The notes under the pieces are model-generated. The model searched no databases, was not told the origin of the DNA, and saw only the letters and a program-made list of their open reading frames with translations. DNA of 64,000 bases from Eleusine coracana subsp. coracana (Eukaryota; Streptophyta; Magnoliopsida; Poales; Poaceae): contig CM064430.1 of the NCBI GenBank assembly GCA_032690845.1, forward strand, positions 46,845,882 to 46,909,881. Reading direction: 5' to 3'. This document shows, piece after piece, positions 54,980-64,000 of the stretch. Both the position numbers and the translations under genes were made by a program. Every line of letters starts with the position of its first letter. Position 1 is the stretch's first letter.

Positions 54980-56695
54980 GCGCAGCGCGAGGGTCGGTAT
55001 GTCAAGATCGATGGTCTCAATCTACCTCCTCAAGATCTCATCGCGAGAAGACCGACGTTGAAGCGCATGAGTCACCGCATTTTCGGAAGATTTCTTCTTC
55101 AATTTCATCATGAGAAGACCGACATTGAAGCGCACGAGTCACCGCGTTTTGGAAGGGTTTCTTGTTCCAGATCTAATCGTGAGCTGATCAGCATTAAGAT
55201 GCACTATCATCGCACAAGTCATCGTCTTTGTCAAGCAAGGGCAGCAAGCTGTTTCGGTGACTTGTCATGATGGATGTCGACGTGCAATCGCCTGCATGCT
55301 GTAATTTGGAGCAACACGCTACAAGGAGAAGATCGTGGCCTTGAAACAATCAAGACTCCTACTTCTGCATGCGTGAAGATCACATACTTCGTACAAGATT
55401 TTGCTGATCCGACGAGTGGATCATCAGAAGCAATTCGTCGAATTGGTTTAAAAACCAATCACGGTTTCCTAATCAAATTCAAGTTGTACATGGAGTCGAC
55501 GAGTCAATTAGTGTGAATTCGTCGAGTTCTAATCGAACACAATTAACCAGGCTCAGTCGCACATCAAGTCTTGGTGGAAACCAACTTGGACTTGGACACC
55601 AGGGAAGAATCTTTCCTTTATTTTATTCTTTTCATATATTCTATTCTTTCTATACTAATCAAGTTAATTAGCTGAAACTCATTACGTGACTTGTTTTTGC
55701 ATGCACGTATGAATTGCATGGAAGCTGTCAATCCAGGAGGCTGACTCAGTTTTACTCGCAACACGGCGACTCGATCGGCGGCACGATCGTTTGGCCACTC
55801 GGCAACATGGCGAGGCAGCTGATGACTCGATCGTTCATATCTGATTACAACAACTACACAATTGACGATGACTTCGAGTGCTGTACCAACCGCCAGGACG
55901 ATCATCCATGCAACCTTCAACAAATAAGACGACTCAAGGACCCGAATAGCCGGTCACTAAGTAATCTGACCGATTGCTCGGCGAACTTCATCACTCGTTG
56001 GCATGCAAAGCTTCGACCACACATTGCCACGGCTCGACGACTCGGTCACTCGGCAATATCATCACGACATGACGCCTACCGATGACCCAGTGACATCATC
56101 GTGACTTGACGGCTCGACTGTGCGGCAGCCACGTGAAAATGCCCGGGGGCTACTTGACGACGACCCGATGACTACGCCACTCGGCAATATCGCCTCGACT
56201 CGGTCACTCGGCGATATCATCTTGACTCGTCCACTCGGCGACATTGCTGCACTACGATGACTCGACGACTACCTAGCTACTCAGCGACGCCTTCAATATC
56301 TTGGCGCTTTGGGTTTTCACCCACTCAGTCAATCGGCGATGCCTTCGACTACTTTGGCGACACAAGCCAACCACTCTGAGCTTCGATGTTCCGGCAACAT
56401 GATGGCTCAACTTTAAAGTTCGACCACTCGCCAACAACATCAACATGCTCGCGGGCTCATCTTCAACTCACCGAATTTCAAAGCTAAGTATATTCATACT
56501 TTCTCAATTTATTTTCGAGGTTTTGGGCTAATGTCCTTTATATTTTTTCCACGGCTGTTTATTTCTGTTTTCTAAGCAGAAGGTCGTAGGTTTTTTGATG
56601 AGTAATGTCGGGCTTTTTAATTAGTTCTCTTATTTATGGCTTTATTCGTCTTTATATTGCCTCGGTTCTTTAATCATGCACATTAAACAATCAAG
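54980..56695. other. Non-coding interior of the coding-poor gypsy element
   Basis: No retroelement protein found. Repeated blocks include two copies of ...GAGAAGACCGAC.TTGAAGCGCA.GAGTCACCG (about 55043 and 55112) and many CACTCGGC motifs (56047, 56177, 56204, 56231). A purine-rich CCCGGGGGCTACT lies at about 56142. Confidence 0.6.
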
Positions 56696-56795
56696 CCAGG
56701 GGGCTATTTGTGTATCTATACATGTGTTCTCCCACTTTTTTGTGAATCTAGTAGTACACATGTCGGTCAGTGACCTTTCAGTAGTGCCTCGGCCC
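56696..56795 (+). repeat. Purine tract and start of a 3' LTR, truncated
   Basis: CCAGGGGGCTATT (56696-56708) resembles the PPT of RIRE2-type elements and is followed by TGTGTATCTATACATG. After about 87 bp the sequence is cut by the second Tat LTR. The putative LTR start resembles the 54491 LTR only weakly. Confidence 0.45.
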
Positions 56796-57221
56796 TGACA
56801 CCATATCGAGAGATATTCTCGATAGTAGATCTAGATGTGCGTATGAGTATGAAAGATTGATGGACACAGGACACAAGGGTTATACAGGTTCAGGTCTCCC
56901 GAAGGATAACAACCCTACGTCCTTTTTGGTGTTTCTGTATTGGTAGGGTTCGCACTGGAATTAGGGTTCCAATACGGGTCTGTGCTTTTCTGAAGGCCCC
57001 CTGCCCTCCTTATATATCCGAAGGGCAGGGATTTACATGGTAATCTTTTAGTCGGTTACAACAGATTCTATCTATTCAACATATCTGCTAACCTAACTTA
57101 CCGCTTACTCAAACAAGTACTTCAATAGATATCTTCTGGGCCGAATACACCATATCCGAGCCCCTGGCCCACTTGGCCGATTAGCCGAGTGGTTAAGTAT
57201 CCCAGGTACATATGTCCCACA
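56796..57221 (-). repeat. 3' LTR of the second Tat element (about 426 bp)
   Basis: Plus-strand TGACACCATATCGAG to TATGTCCCACA, with CCTTATATATCCG as the likely TATA region. The start is placed by TG at 56796, the end by CA next to the PPT. Confidence 0.75.
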
Positions 57222-57236
57222 GTAGCTCCCAAGCAC
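57222..57236 (-). other. Polypurine tract of the second Tat element
   Basis: GTGCTTGGGAGCTAC on the minus strand, directly before the LTR start TGTGGGACATATG. Confidence 0.75.
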
Positions 57237-57675
57237 TTTCTATTTTGAATCGTCATCTTGATTTGCTTCGATATCTTATGAAATTGGGAAGTGCTTTTTC
57301 TATTATTCCTTATTTATAAATCCCTGAAAAAGACATAGCCTATGCATATAGCCCACAACTCAGAAGGTTGTTGAGCCTATACCGAAGCAACTTTTGAGTT
57401 ATTGAAAAATATTCAATTAATCTTGTTTCTCCATAGAAAGGGGCATAATGAGGTCTGAATCTTTCAATTTTGTCTTAACAAGCTCCATATTTAGCTGAAT
57501 TTTCTCACTCGCCGAGTGATACATCACCAAATTAATATTTACATCCCTAATGCTGAAATGCCCTTAATCCGAATGATTAACGACGAATTTCAATTGTCAT
57601 AGCCCCCAAGATTGGTGATGTATCATCAACAATAATATAAAACAGAAACTCAGCCCCCAAGATTGTTGCCGAGAT

Positions 57676-57910
57676 AATCCGAGTGATTTATCACGGAATT
57701 TCGAAAGGCACAATTTCTAAGGCTAAAACTACAGTAATCCGAGTGATTTATCACGAAATCTCGAAAAGTACAATTTCCAAGGCTGAAACTACAACAATCT
57801 GAGTGATTTTAACACGGAATTTCGAAAGGCGCAATTTCTGAGGCTGAAACTACATTAATTCGAGTGATTTAGGTACAATTTCCTAGACTAAAACTACAAC
57901 AATCTGAGTA
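57676..57910 (+). repeat. 60-bp tandem repeats upstream of the antisense gene
   Basis: The unit AATCCGAGTGATTTATCACG... recurs at 57676, 57736, 57796 and 57857, with a shortened copy reaching about 57901. It is positioned 60-290 bp upstream of the TATA box at 57968. Confidence 0.9.
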
Positions 57911-57967
57911 ATAAAACTGGACTTAACAGATTACGAGAAGCCTCGGCCCAGTAGGTTATTTGGCCCT

Positions 57968-57976
57968 TATAAAAAG
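57968..57976 (+). promoter_or_regulatory. TATA box of the second antisense gene
   Basis: TATAAAAAG, 146 bp before the ATG at 58114, followed by a C-rich leader. Same position and form as in the first Tat element. Confidence 0.7.
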
Positions 57977-58113
57977 GGCCTCCAAACAATCTCATCCCTT
58001 CGTCTTCATTTCACCGCCGCCGCCATCTTGCGCACACAAACCCTGGATATCAGGCTTCCATTTCCACCCCAAAGGTCCACTCAACTGCTTCCCACTGCAC
58101 TCAAACAAGAGCG

Positions 58114-60652
58114 ATGGCCTTGAAGCACACCCGCCAAAGTTCTAAGGCACACTCCCAGAAGCAATCTTCTCCTGAGAAGGGCGAGGAAGAAGAGACAGTT
58201 TTTGACATCCCCGCCGCCATCAAGGAGTTCCCCGTGTCAGCCATGGATTCAGAGAAAATCAATAGGCTGGTGATTGATGGCGTGTTGCAGGATCAACAGA
58301 CCGGAGGATGGATCGAGGCCATAGGTTAGAAATTTCCCCAATCTCCTATCGACCAAATCACGGTTTTCTCCTTCTTTTTCTATCGTGGATTTGGGATCTC
58401 TTGTTGCGACTTCTTTCGCGGTCTTCTTTTCTTTTATGCCATCAACCTTGTTAATCTGAATCCAAATTCCATCTTACATATTGCTATCTTTATCCACCTG
58501 TGTGAGGTGTTCTTGGGAATTCATCCCTATTTCGATACCTTCAAAGAACTGTTTATTTTGAAATCAATCAGCAATAATGTTATAGGAGGGGCCGGATTCC
58601 AACTAAGGAATAAATCCAAATACGTTGATGTACCACTTCCATCAACGAACAAAGGTTGGCACGTGGACTGGTTTTACCATGGAAACCATGCGCCACCTTT
58701 GTTAGAGACTATGGCCGAAGCCCCCAAGCCATGACCCGAGTGGTCAGCAAAGGCCCATCCAAACAACAAGTCTCAGGTTGATGCCATATTAGAGCACATT
58801 GCCTATCTCAAGTCCTAAGGTTATACTGGCGTACATGTTGCCGCGAGCTTCATATATCACCGCATGCAGCCTATTAAGAAATGTCATGTTCCTGGATGGA
58901 AGTTCCACCTAGGTTCAGACCCCACTATGGAAGTGCAAGAAACATTGTCAGAAAGGGAATTAACATTGTGGCTGGAAAACATATTTTCTTCACTCCTTGG
59001 TTGGACTCCAGGGAGTGCAAAAAGTGGACATCATTCCATGACTAGCAGGAGTTCAGTAAGTTATCCACTTCTATGCTTAAAAAATCAACACTTCATGCAT
59101 TATGTTTAGCAATGAATAATACGTCACATATATTGCAGAACCTTGATGTATACATGTCCAACCCCCCACTACCATCGATGCCACAAAAGAAATCTCCCAG
59201 TCAACCATCAGCTCCCAAGCGCCGCAAGGCGCATATTGAAGATTCTGATGAAGAAGAATTGCTTGCTGAAAGAATAGCTAGACTTCAAGAACAGGCAAAG
59301 AAAAAAACTCCAGGGAAAGCCTCCACCACTCGGCGAGCCATGGATGATAAAGGACAAAACCGTCCGAGTGAACCAAGCAAGGCAAGTACCCATGAGACGG
59401 TGCCAGACATGGCAAGTGCCCCAAGGCCAACCAGCCCCCCAACAAGAGTATCAGGCATAAACTTCAAACGCCGGTCAAGGTAAACAAATGAATGCAACTT
59501 GAAGCTTAACTATCCATTTGAATTAAATATGTAAATTTTTGTCTAATTGGCAGGTCGTCCGGGCGGTCGTCTTTTGAAGAAGTCCCGGCGCAAAGTCCAG
59601 TTCCTGAAAACGACCAGGAGACACCACATACCGGGTCATCCAAAGATGATGTCCCAGACCACTCGGCAAAGAAACCGAGTGATTTAAGGAGTGCACCCGA
59701 ATGCACTCGGCCAGAAGATAACCAAGCTAAGTCACCCGATATCCCAGTCCTAAATAAATCTGAGATGGCAACGAGTGTTGATACTCCTGCCTTCACCAAG
59801 CCCGAAGAACCATCACTGGTTTTTTAATCTATGCCAGATCCAACATATGAATATCCAATCGGGCCGGAGGAAAACATCACGCCGACTCCTAGTCACCGAG
59901 TGGTAAGAGAAGGCACCTCAGAACAGCCAACGCCGACTAGATCAGTATATCATATTGGCCAGTTTGCCATCACCGGATTTGATGAGTCAGCAAAGCAAGC
60001 GGAATTGAAAATTTTTGAAGAACATACTGAAAAAGCCTATCATTCCTTCCAGGTATTCCTTTTTTCTTGTCAATAACAATCACCGTTCCTGGCTGTGAAG
60101 TTTCAAACATATAATTCGCCATCATTGCAAGCTCTGAAAACCCATATGGCCAACAAGAATAAGCTTCTGCAACTTGTCAAAAGGCATTGTGCTAAAGCCG
60201 TCAATTTAGAAGATCAGCTTGCCAAAGAGAGACTGGAAGTCGGACGCTTATCAGTTGCGCTAAAAGCCCGTTTATCTCAAGTTGATGAACTTCAATTCGA
60301 GCTACAAGGTATGAGACTAATAAAGCTTATACCTCACATGTTATATGTGTAATATGAACATTTAACCTCGTCCATTCATAGGCATCGCAGTCGCTGGAAT
60401 TGAAACAAAAACAAGATGCCTAGGCGACCGCTCAAATTACAAGTCTTGAAGGCCGTATTAAAGAGCTGGAGTCGTCTGCCCAAGCTTTTGAAACTTTGAA
60501 GTTCGAGAATCAGGAATTAAAGAAGCAGATCCAGGACTCGGTAGAGATCAAGAAAAATTTTGAAAAGCTAAAAGATGACCTCAAGACAATGCAAGAAAAA
60601 CAAAATTTGTGGAAGAAAAGGGCTGAAGGTAAAAATGAATATACTTATACAT

Positions 60653-60697
<45 letters not shown>

Positions 60698-60710
60698 ATA
60701 TGTATATATA

Positions 60711-60765
<55 letters not shown>

Positions 60766-61462
60766 TAAAATGTTCATAACTGACAGGCGCTAAGGAAACA
60801 ATAAAAAGCCAAAAAGAAAGAAACATAAAGGTAGAAACCAAAGTAATCAAAGCTGAAAAGAAACATAAGGCTGTGGATGAGCTAAATCAATTCCAAAAAG
60901 CATTCAAAGAAGTTGAGAAGCTAAAACAAGAGTATAAGGAGAAAGTTGCCACCCTTGAGGCTGAGAAGGTAGAAGCTGAGAAACGTCTGAGAGGTAAGTG
61001 TTTATTCAACTAATACCTTGATATTGAAGTTCATTGTACTGGACATATATGATTATTGTACTCCTGTAGGATCAAAGAGGTCCTATGACCTTTTATAGAA
61101 GAAATTTATAGAGGGTGATGAAAACCTTCGATGGTCTCTTGCAGCTCTTCAAAAGGATGCAGAGGTGGTCGCCCAATACATATATCCTGAAGAAAAACCA
61201 CCTCGATGTCGAGACCTGATGACGAGGCTACAAGGGGCACCTTGCTGACTGAAAGAACATGCTCGACATGTTGTAGAGCTAGCCAGCGCACAAGTCCTGG
61301 CAATTGCAAAGTCCCACATCCCAGAGAGAGTTAGATGTTGTATCCGAGGGTTTCCATGAAGATTTTTCTGATGAGCAATGTGAAGCTCTTGTAGCTGAGG
61401 CGCAAAAAACATCACATATATTAGCTGACCAGATAGAGCTAGATCCCTTACCTAAATTGTAA
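58114..61462 (+). pseudogene. Antisense gene of second Tat element: Transposase_28 domain plus long coiled coil
   Basis: Exon 1 (58114 to about 59058) starts MALKHTRQSSKAHSQ and has the Transposase_28 pattern FRGLLFFYAINLVNLNPNS and ILHIAIFIHLCEVFLGI. Later exons with GT-AG borders: about 59141-59479 (KRRKAHIEDSDEEELLAERI), 59554-60052 (Ser/Pro-rich, then FDESAKQAELKIFEE), 60091-60308, 60382-60629, 60787-60993 (continuous heptad-like coiled coil) and 61070-61462 (ending IELDPLPKL). The C-terminal FHEDFSDEQCEAL corresponds to FNPEMSVDQCQLL in the first copy, confirming homology across the whole gene. Stops near 58327, 58732, 58816, 60420 and 61096 show decay. It is antisense to the element's pol. 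Confidence 0.75.
60654..60765. repeat. TA microsatellite inside an intron
   Basis: Long, slightly interrupted (TA)n tract in the intron between about 60630 and 60786 of the antisense gene. It yields spurious isoleucine/tyrosine-rich frames on both strands. Confidence 0.95.
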
Positions 61463-61969
61463 GGAATTGTAAAGCTTAAAACACTATGTTACAGCTCTGA
61501 TACTGTAATATAACCAATGTTCGATAAACCACTAAGGTCTAGATTCATTACCAGTATTGTAATGAATTCTTGGGTCGCACTGCTTCGTATATGTATTGTA
61601 TGAACTCGTGTTAAACACTCACAACCAATACACAACTCAAGTCAGCCCTCTAAACAACGCTCCCAATAACCGATATGAACCATGGAGACTAAGAACTCAC
61701 TCGGTCAAGCATATGCGAATTAGGAGAATTGCCTTGGTCCCTAATAGACGGCAAGAACCCTGGGGACTAAGTAACCCGCTTGGTCGACAAGCGCGAGTTA
61801 GGGTGATACCAAGTATCAGAAATTAAGTCATGATATAAACAATAACAACAATTATTCATAGAAATCATAAATTGTGAAATCAAATATCATGACTACTATG
61901 TATATATATTTAATAATAGAAGTACAATAAACTATAATTACTAGGTATAAAAATGACATAGCTGTGAAA
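61463..61969. other. Convergent spacer between antisense gene and pol
   Basis: No coding sequence. It corresponds to 40155-40789 in the first Tat element. Confidence 0.6.
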
Positions 61970-62783
61970 CATTCCAGGTACTTTGAAGGTCTGATCCATC
62001 CTCATTCATCAATCGATAGGCACCTGGCCGAGTGATTTCCTTTATAGTAAAAGGTCCTTCCCATGGAGCTGACAACTTTTGCTTACCCACCTTAGACTAA
62101 ACTTGCTTCAAAACTAGGTCGCCGACGAAAAAACCTCGTGTTCGAACTTTTTTATTTTGATAATATCGCAAACTTTGCTGGTACTTTGCCGATCGAATTA
62201 CAGTGGCATCTTGCTGCTCCTCTAACAATAAGAAGTCATCACACCTGTGGTCGTTGGAGGTTTTTTCTTCATACGCTGCCACACGAGGGGAGGCAAAGAG
62301 AATCTCGGTTGGTAACATGGCTTCCGAGCCATAAACCAGAGAAAAAGGGGAGTGCCCGGTGGCACGGCTTATGTTGGTTCTAAGTCCCCACAACACAGAA
62401 GGTAATTCTCGAACCCATCGTCGAGCGTACTTTTCCAGCCGATCAAATATACGAGGCTTAATTCCAGAAAGTAGGAGGCCATTTGCCCTCTCAACCTGGC
62501 CATTGCTCTATGGATGGACGGCTAAGGCATAACCAATCTTAAATCCGACTCGGCCCGCAAACTCTTTAAACTCCTCTGCTGTGAATTGAGTACCGTTGCC
62601 AGTGATTATCTTGTGTGGGGCACCGAACCGAGTGACTATTTTGGTCATAAACTCAATGGCCTTCTTTGCCGAAATCTTACCGACTAGCCTTGCTTCGATC
62701 CATTTAGAGAACTTGTCCATTGCTATGAAAAGGTGAGTAAAACCCCCTTGAGCTTGCATGAAAGGTCCGACAATGTCTAAACC
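61970..62783 (-). pseudogene. Integrase core and C-terminus, second Tat element
   Basis: It shows FIAMDKFSKWIEARLVGKI, the core with ITGNGTQF (the usual catalytic Asp is Gly), a TAG after HP where the family has Gln, then NGQVERANG (Glu kept), LPSVLWGLRTNISRATGHSP, and a C-terminal GDLVLKQV and GPFTIKEITRPGAYRLM. Changed active site and stops make it inactive. Confidence 0.88.
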
Positions 62784-63929
62784 CTATACTAAAAACGGCC
62801 AAGTTATTGGTATATTTTGGAGCTCTGTAGCTGGTATGTGCATCTGGCGGGCGAAGAACTGACAACCTTCACACTTCCGAACAATTTCCTTGGCATCAGC
62901 ACCGGCGGTCGGCCAATAAAACCCTTGCCTCATTGCTTTGGCCGTGATTGTGGATGGGCCTGCGTGATTCCCACAAATGCCAGCGTGGATGTTTCCTAAT
63001 ATAGCTATGCCTTCATCTTGAGACAAGCATTTCATCAGTACTTCATGCTGGCTTTGCTTGTACAGGTGATGGTCAACTATATGATATGAACGTGACTTGC
63101 GAATAATCCGGAGGGCTTCGTCTTTGTCTGTCGGGAGTGTATCATGATCCAAATACTCAATGAAGGGAGTGCGCCAATCTACCTCAATGACAGCTACATG
63201 CCGTGCTGACCCCGCCTTTAGTGCCGACTGCCCCATAGTTTGCTGGGTTGGTACAGATGGCTTATGTAGGTCATCAAGGAATACTCCGTCGGGTATTTTA
63301 TATCTGCTAGACCCAAGTTTGGCCAGCTCATCCACCTCTTTGTTGTACTTGCGCAGGACGTGTTTATACTCAATGCCATCAAACTTGTCTTCGAGCTTCC
63401 GAACTTCGGTGTAGTAGGTTGTCATGCTTTCGTGGGAACAACACCACTCCTTTGTTACATGATTTATAACTAGCACCGAGTCGCCAGAGACGCTTATCCT
63501 TTGGACACCGAGTGAGATAGCTGTCCGAAGTCCGTGTAGCAGTGCCTCATACTCTGCAACGTTGTTAGAGGCATGTAAGTGCATTCGAAGAACGTACCAC
63601 AACTTGGCTCCGTCAGGAGATACCAGTATGACTCCTGCACTGGCGCCTTCCAGTTGTAAGGAGCCGTCAAACGCCATATTCCAATAGCATAATTCTTGTG
63701 AGTCAGGAGGTAACTCACATTCAGTCCACTCGGCGACGAAGTCCGACAAAGCTTGACCTTTGATCAAGTCGCGTGACTTAAAGGTGATATCATATGGTCC
63801 GAGCTCGATGGCCCATTTGGCGATTTTCCCAGTAGCCTCTCTGTTGTGCAACAATTCGCCTAGGCCAAATGATGTGTGGACCTCAATTGGATGATCCTCA
63901 AAGTAATGCTTTAACTTCCTAGATGTCAT
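62784..63929 (-). pseudogene. RNase H domains and integrase zinc finger, second Tat element
   Basis: An uninterrupted 381-codon stretch. It holds the end of the gypsy RNase H (TSRKLKHYFEDHPIEVHTSF), the second archaeal-type RNase H (AFDGSLQLEGASAGVILV, NNVAEYEALLHGL, VSGDSVLVINHV, VDELAKLGSS) and the HHCC integrase zinc finger (CGNHAGPSTITAKAMRQGFYW...CEGCQFF). This is the best preserved pol segment of the window's Tat elements. The frame ends at 62784 with a stop before the integrase core. Confidence 0.9.
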
Positions 63930-64000
63930 CAGTAATGCATAAATTAATTTCTGAAGCTGGAAGTATTGTACCTTGGATTCTGATAAGACTTCACTGACGA
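63930..64000 (-). pseudogene. Gypsy RNase H, continuing past the window edge
   Basis: The minus strand reads sequence like VLSESKVQYFQLQKLIYALL, the segment before TSRKLKHYF in Tat elements. The RT should follow beyond the window. Confidence 0.7.

Larger units (their letters stand above)
54491..56795 (+). mobile_element. Coding-poor gypsy element (RIRE2-type PBS), split
   Basis: A 470-bp LTR-like block (54491-54960) ends CTCGACA and is followed by a RIRE2-type PBS. The interior has no gag or pol. A purine tract and partial LTR-like sequence occur near 56696-56795, where the second Tat element is inserted. It is probably a Dasheng-like non-autonomous element, but the two LTR-like ends do not clearly match each other. 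Confidence 0.6.
56796..64000 (-). mobile_element. Second Tat/RIRE2-like element, 3' part
   Basis: Minus-strand element seen from its 3' LTR (56796-57221) through PPT, antisense gene, integrase and RNase H domains to the window edge. It has the same plan as the element at 35869 but diverged sequence, so it is a separate family. The left flank is GGCCC (56791-56795); the partner flank is outside the window. Confidence 0.9.

Noticed and set aside
60568..60793. Isoleucine/tyrosine-rich small proteins
   Set aside because: Translation of a TA microsatellite within an intron.

Overview
This is nuclear plant DNA, almost certainly from a grass (Poaceae). The evidence is grass-type genes (a DUF1668 beta-propeller-like protein, DUF295 F-box exons, a FAR1/FHY3-like gene, TDP2-like nucleases) embedded in dense, nested LTR retrotransposons of grass type: a CRM-like chromovirus, Tat/RIRE2-like elements, an Athila-like element and a Sirevirus-like copia. 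Introns are GT-AG and no prokaryotic features were seen. The species cannot be named from this window.

Layout. 1-6350: a decayed Ty3/gypsy element whose 3' LTR ends about 28 bp before the start codon of an intact DUF1668 gene (6379-7485). 7486-15266: a small hAT MITE, a broken DUF295 F-box exon, and the remains of a FAR1-like gene (minus strand, about 9290-15162). That gene is cut by a 5'-truncated LINE (9535-11500, 14-bp target duplication), a probable solo LTR (12894-13570) and a CACTA element (13740-15048, 3-bp duplication). 15267-26528: a long-TIR MITE, a second DUF295 exon, a Mutator-type MITE (9-bp duplication), and two TDP2-like paralogues (17860-18990 and 25290-26528). Between the paralogues lies a complete but dead PIF/Harbinger transposon (19224-23374, TTA duplication). 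26529-30125 is gene-poor, with a second copy of the hAT MITE.

30126-64000 is a nest of LTR elements. A non-autonomous Athila-like element on the minus strand starts at 30126. Its gag and protease remain, RT/RNase H/integrase are absent, and it has an extra ORF with its own TATA box. A Tat/RIRE2-like element (35869-47179, CCTCC duplication) is inserted in it. The Athila-like element's 5' LTR is split at 50029 by a Sirevirus-like copia element. The copia is split at about 54490 by a coding-poor gypsy element, and that is split at 56795 by a second Tat element that runs off the window.

Most noteworthy signals: (1) a 10-bp palindrome, GCCGATCGGC, in pairs 20-21 bp apart, scattered over the non-coding parts of the Athila-like element only; (2) both Tat elements carry an antisense, intron-containing gene with its own TATA box (Transposase_28-type domain plus coiled coil); (3) a FAR1-like gene broken by three TE classes whose reading frame resumes across the insertions; (4) TDP2-like paralogues with altered catalytic motifs and independent frameshifts. 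Percentages and mismatch counts given here were made by eye.
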